A DNA stretch of 5,603 bases from Nitrososphaerales archaeon TH703 (GTDB lineage: Archaea > Thermoproteota > Nitrososphaeria > Nitrososphaerales > Nitrososphaeraceae): positions 1 to 5,603 of the forward strand of contig JAATVL010000071.1 in NCBI GenBank assembly GCA_014523525.1. Reading direction: 5' to 3'. Under the pieces are notes generated by a model. It worked only from the letters and a program-made list of their open reading frames with translations, did no database searches and was not told the DNA's origin. A program made the translations under genes and the position numbers. This document shows, in pieces, positions 5,130 through 5,603 of this stretch (the stretch's first letter is position 1; every line of letters starts with the position of its first letter).

Positions 5130-5414
5130 ATGCATAAGTTTTTTTACGGAAATAATCCTCACAGTAATAAACATAGACCAACCCCAACATTGCGACCAGT
5201 AAATATATCTAGAGAGCAACTCAGAGATTTTCGAACCTTACTTTCAGATCCTAGAACATCTGAGAAAATAAAAAAAAGATTTATGGTTGACAAAGCAGGC
5301 GGTTATTGTTCCATGTGTGGTGATATAGCAACTCAAATAGCAAGTTATAACATGGATGGTGCCACGCTTGTGGAAAAGTATTGTGACACTTGTCTTGACA
5401 GGGGAATTAACTAA
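5130..5414 (+). CDS. Small hypothetical protein with C-terminal four-cysteine zinc-ribbon-like motif
   Basis: A 94-residue protein of unknown function. The first 25 residues are basic, rich in His, Asn and Pro and probably disordered. Residues 27-52 look helical and charged (REQLRDFRTLLSDPRTSEKI). The last third has C60-x2-C63 (YCSMCGD) and C85-x2-C88 (YCDTCLD) 21 residues apart, a spacing typical of a zinc ribbon or treble-clef site. No transmembrane or signal segment is seen. The start ATG 5130 has no good Shine-Dalgarno; a weak TATA-like stretch (TAGATATA near 5100-5108) would give a nearly leaderless transcript. Such small zinc proteins are frequent in archaea, where several serve as transcription or nucleic-acid accessory factors, but no specific role can be assigned. 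No operon partner is apparent: 131 bases separate it from the next possible start. Confidence 0.75.
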   Translation: MHKFFYGNNPHSNKHRPTPTLRPVNISREQLRDFRTLLSDPRTSEKIKKRFMVDKAGGYCSMCGDIATQIASYNMDGATLVEKYCDTCLDRGIN

Positions 5415-5480
5415 AAATGGACTATCTTAGACAAGATTGACACCCATTAATAACAAAATTCTTCAAAATAAGTCATTTCA

Positions 5481-5494
5481 TATGAGTACTCATA
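5481..5494. promoter_or_regulatory. 14-base perfect palindrome upstream of the right-edge gene
   Basis: TATGAGTACTCATA is fully self-complementary and lies 51 bases before ATG 5546. It might be an operator for the gene that runs off the right edge. Chance occurrence of one such palindrome in a window of this size is quite likely, so it is noted with low confidence. Confidence 0.25.
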
Positions 5495-5545
5495 AATGAT
5501 TGTTTGCTGTATTGTCCTTTAATAAAAGGAGAACCTGGTGGTGTA

Positions 5546-5603
5546 ATGACTAATTACCTTACAAAATTTTACACGAAGTATACCAGCACCATATCTCTCA
5601 ACA
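5546..5603 (+). CDS. Start of a possible gene cut by the right window edge
   Basis: Nineteen codons from ATG 5546 (MTNYLTKFYTKYTSTISLN) remain open to the edge. The upstream DNA supports a start: GGTGGTGTAATG resembles the GGTTGGTGTAAATG context before both receiver genes, AAGGAGA lies further up at 5526-5532, and a TATA-like TTTAATAAAA occurs at 5518-5527. The fragment is too short to identify; nothing in it points to a family. The frame is open back to a TGA at 5483-5485, so an upstream TTG (5504) cannot be excluded. Confidence 0.4.
   Translation, partial: MTNYLTKFYTKYTSTISLN

Overview
The window looks like AT-rich archaeal chromosome, most likely from an ammonia-oxidising thaumarchaeon of the Nitrososphaera/Nitrosocosmicus kind. 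This is an inference. It rests on TATA-box-like elements about 26 bases ahead of plausible transcription starts, several very small cysteine-rich (zinc-ribbon-like) ORFs, stand-alone receiver proteins, and a histidine kinase H-box (AAHEMRTPVQPILGLSE) of the style I associate with that group. No rRNA, tRNA, CRISPR array or insertion sequence was recognised.

Left third (1-2293, all minus strand). In transcription order there are two paralogous single-domain response regulators (2277-1870, then 1571-1188) and the N-terminal 307 residues of a membrane histidine kinase that runs off the left edge (921-1). The kinase has two membrane helices around an extracytoplasmic domain, then HAMP, then the start of the HisKA domain. 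The two regulators are about 75% identical and share an identical 59-base block covering the 5' end and leader. Their promoters differ, and the first-listed paralog (1188-1571) appears to have lost its C-terminal tail through a one-base insertion.

Middle (2294-4002). A 46-residue cysteine-rich protein (minus) and a methionine sulfoxide reductase operon (plus) diverge from a shared AT-rich promoter region containing a symmetric TATA element. The operon is msrB (TTG start, stop codon directly in front), msrA (overlapping msrB by 8 bases) and, 2 bases after msrA, a possible 28-residue single-helix membrane microprotein. MsrB and MsrA repair the R and S epimers of methionine sulfoxide, so this unit is an oxidative-damage repair module.

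Right part (4113-5603). A SnoaL-like/NTF2-fold ester cyclase family gene (minus) converges on the msr operon. A 576-base gap without a convincing gene follows. Then come a 94-residue protein with a C-terminal four-cysteine zinc-ribbon-like motif (plus) and the first 19 codons of a possible gene cut by the right edge.

What is firm: the kinase, both receivers, MsrB, MsrA and the SnoaL-like protein. What is tentative: the small ORFs, all promoter and terminator calls, and any functional link between the two-component genes and the repair operon. I did not find convincing evidence of a new multi-gene system. The most interesting items are the diverging receiver pair, the microprotein after msrA and the tiny cysteine-rich gene facing msrB.
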